DNA from: Temnopleurus reevesii
Lineage: Eukaryota > Echinodermata > Echinoidea > Temnopleuroida > Temnopleuridae
NCBI GenBank assembly: GCA_036244855.1
Contig: BQKZ01002905.1
Location: 52,731 to 68,830 of the forward strand
DNA: 16,100 nucleotides
Reading direction: 5' to 3'
Part shown: one piece after another, positions 14,591 to 16,100 of the stretch
Position numbering within the stretch: the stretch's first letter is position 1
Layout of the letters: the number at the start of each line of letters is the position of its first letter
Made by a program: the position numbers and the translations under genes
The notes under the pieces: model-generated
What the model was told of the DNA's origin: nothing
The model's database searches: none
The model's input: the letters and a program-made list of their open reading frames with translations, nothing else

Positions 14591-16100
14591 TTAAAGGAAT
14601 AGTCTATACCCCCAAATAGTTATTCTTTAGCAGGGCAGAAAATTTTGGTGAGCGGAACAAAAAAAAAATAAGAAAATCAAACAAAACAATTAAAAAAGGT
14701 ATGAATTTTCAATGATTTGAAAAAATAGGCAAATGAGTAAAAATTGCCAGACATTTTGCCAATTTGATGACATCATGAATGCAATAATTACCATCATTTC
14801 CTTTAAATCTATGACGCAAAATTCATTTTCTACAATGATACAGATTTCGTATTAACATGCAAATACGTTAATGCATTTTATCCATCCTAAACAAATCCTG
14901 CAGTTCAAGTCATCAGCTTGACCGAATTCGCACATGCCTACATTATGTCTCAATCGAGAACTAAGTTGACGGAGAAAACAGGTACAGATGATTGAAAATT
15001 ACATTCAACTTTGCTATTGCACAAATTCATGTTAAAACTTTTTGTCCACCCCTTCCCAAACACGGCCGGGATCAATAACTTTGCGGGGAGGAAAAACTTG
15101 ATGACGACATGCTGTGTGCCGCTGTCTTGATTCACTTCAGTGATTTACACAGTTTACTTATGAATATGACGAAAATTGTCCCTACATTGTTACACAAAAT
15201 TTGCCAAGAACACAAAAATTAAAGCTCGTATGTGTCTGAAAATTTAAGAAGGATGAGCTCAGATAGTGAAAGAGTTGGTATAATTAACATTTATGATACT
15301 CCGTCAAATAAAATTCCTTAAAACTTGATTCAAATTGTAAATTTGATTTTCACTCTTGAAACGAGCCGTCGTAATTTATTAAGGGCAGAAATGAAAGAGG
15401 AAGATAATCTGTCAAGAATGTAAAGTAAATAATGAAGCGATCGTGATAAATAGCGCGTATGAGCATGACAAGCGGGGGTTGAATAGCATTCCTAGGAGGC
15501 GCAGATTTAATGAACAATGGTAGTTCTGATTGGTGAATAAATTAGCGATACCGGCAAATTCTGTTGAAAAGTGATCGCACTATTAGGTGTTTTCGGCCCG
15601 ATTTACGCAATATAATTGATAGGATGTGCATAAAACTATGCAAAGGTCTATCTTTTCATTAGTTATCTAAGCACATCATATATAATTTTTAACTGGATAC
15701 AGGATCTTGATAACTTATAGGCGATTTTATGCATCGATGTAAGATCTATTTCTGTCAGGTACATAAGTAAACTGTGTAAATCGATGAAGTGAAACGAGGC
15801 AACGGCACACAACATGTCGTCATCATCATTGTGATCACATTTCCACCCTCTGCATTGCTACCATCTTGGGAGGGGGCCGACAAATGATATTTAGTGCTTT
15901 TTACTATGGTAACGAGAGAGAATTCAACATTCAGTCATTTGTATATATGCTATATGTATATCAAGCCCTCGATTGAAGCCTGGTTGATCTTTAAAGTTTT
16001 GAGGAAATGATATGAATGTTACAAATGGTCATTTTGTGCCCCTAAGATTTCATCAGTTGCGAATTTGCCTAAATATTTAAACATTCATAACTTTCTTATT
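14591..16100. mobile_element. TTAA-ended MITE, copy d, split by a nested element and cut by the window edge
   Basis: Left end TTAA-AGGAATAGTCTATACCCCC, then the arm through TTGATGACATCATGAATGC and the centre gcaaaattcat / aacatgcaaata follow the reverse complement of 11909-12464 to about 14890. The match resumes near 15985 (ctttaaagttttgagg, gatatgaatgttacaaatggtca) and reaches the edge with ctaaatatttaaacattcataactttcttatt, the reverse complement of 12003-12034. The remaining ~110 bases of the right arm should lie outside. Confidence 0.75.
14951..15976. mobile_element. Nested ~1-kb inverted-repeat element
   Basis: Long inverted arms: 15102-15166 (gatgacgacatgctgtgtgcc ... gatttacacagtttacttatg) pairs with 15763-15824 read backwards. 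Weaker pairing extends outward (cccttcccaa against ttgggaggggg; caatcgag at 14951 against ctcgattg near 15976) and inward for about 40 bases. The ~590-bp middle has no convincing open frame, so it would be non-autonomous. Confidence 0.7.

Noticed and set aside
1..16100. CRISPR array, operon or phage-like defence system
   Set aside because: The GATATC minisatellite and exon 7 array are tandem repeats without uniform spacers. Spliced exons, SINEs and microsatellites show eukaryotic DNA.

Overview
This window is eukaryotic, AT-rich, intron-dominated DNA. It carries the 5' (N-terminal) part of one gene on the minus strand: a type II membrane zinc aminopeptidase of peptidase family M1, aminopeptidase N-like. 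Nine coding exons, with consistent splice phases and GT/AG borders, run from 13485 leftward to 876. They join into 546 codons without a stop. The model holds a short cytoplasmic tail, one membrane anchor, a Pro/Thr/Glu-rich stalk, the N-terminal beta domain, the GAMEN exopeptidase motif, HELAH plus the distal zinc-binding Glu (HExxHx18E) and the ISYDKGA segment with the catalytic Tyr. The rest of the protein (C-terminal domains) lies beyond the left edge. Gene structure, tRNA-derived SINEs with an ATT tail and hairpin MITEs suggest a marine deuterostome, most likely a sea urchin. That assignment is inference, not proof.

Layout from left to right. 1-340: (GAT)n microsatellite. 341-875: unassigned intron. 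876-1007: exon 9. 1058-1344: palindromic MITE. 1228-3288 and 3290-5350: the same 2061 bp twice, separated by one N. This looks like an unmerged contig overlap, so exon 8 (2170-2304 and 4232-4366) is probably one exon shown twice. Each copy also has a broken partial exon 8 duplicate and a degenerate ~30-bp minisatellite. 5352-5985: four decayed, 5'-truncated copies of exon 7, left of the real exon 7 (6077-6190). 6231-6446: SINE tail and ATT/ATC repeats. 7035-7189: exon 6 (GAMEN, HELAH). 7243-7541: SINE. 7625-7745: exon 5. 8158-8182: hairpin. 8705-9033: second SINE. 9322-9598: exon 4. 9844-10033: (TG)n tracts. 10108-10204: foldback element. 10491-10810: exon 3. 11697-11889: exon 2. 11909-12464: full-length palindromic MITE. 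12623-12748: foldback element. 13096-13269: another inverted-repeat element. 13295-13485: first coding exon. 13515-14590: unassigned. 14591-16100: an MITE of the 11909 family that appears to be split by a nested ~1-kb inverted-repeat element and runs off the right edge.

There is one protein-coding gene, so no operon or pathway context. The notable biology is (i) local decay-and-copy of active-site exons 7 and 8 inside the gene, and (ii) several families of inverted-repeat elements close to splice sites and upstream of the first coding exon. The notable technical point is the duplicated block around the N, which would mislead gene models.
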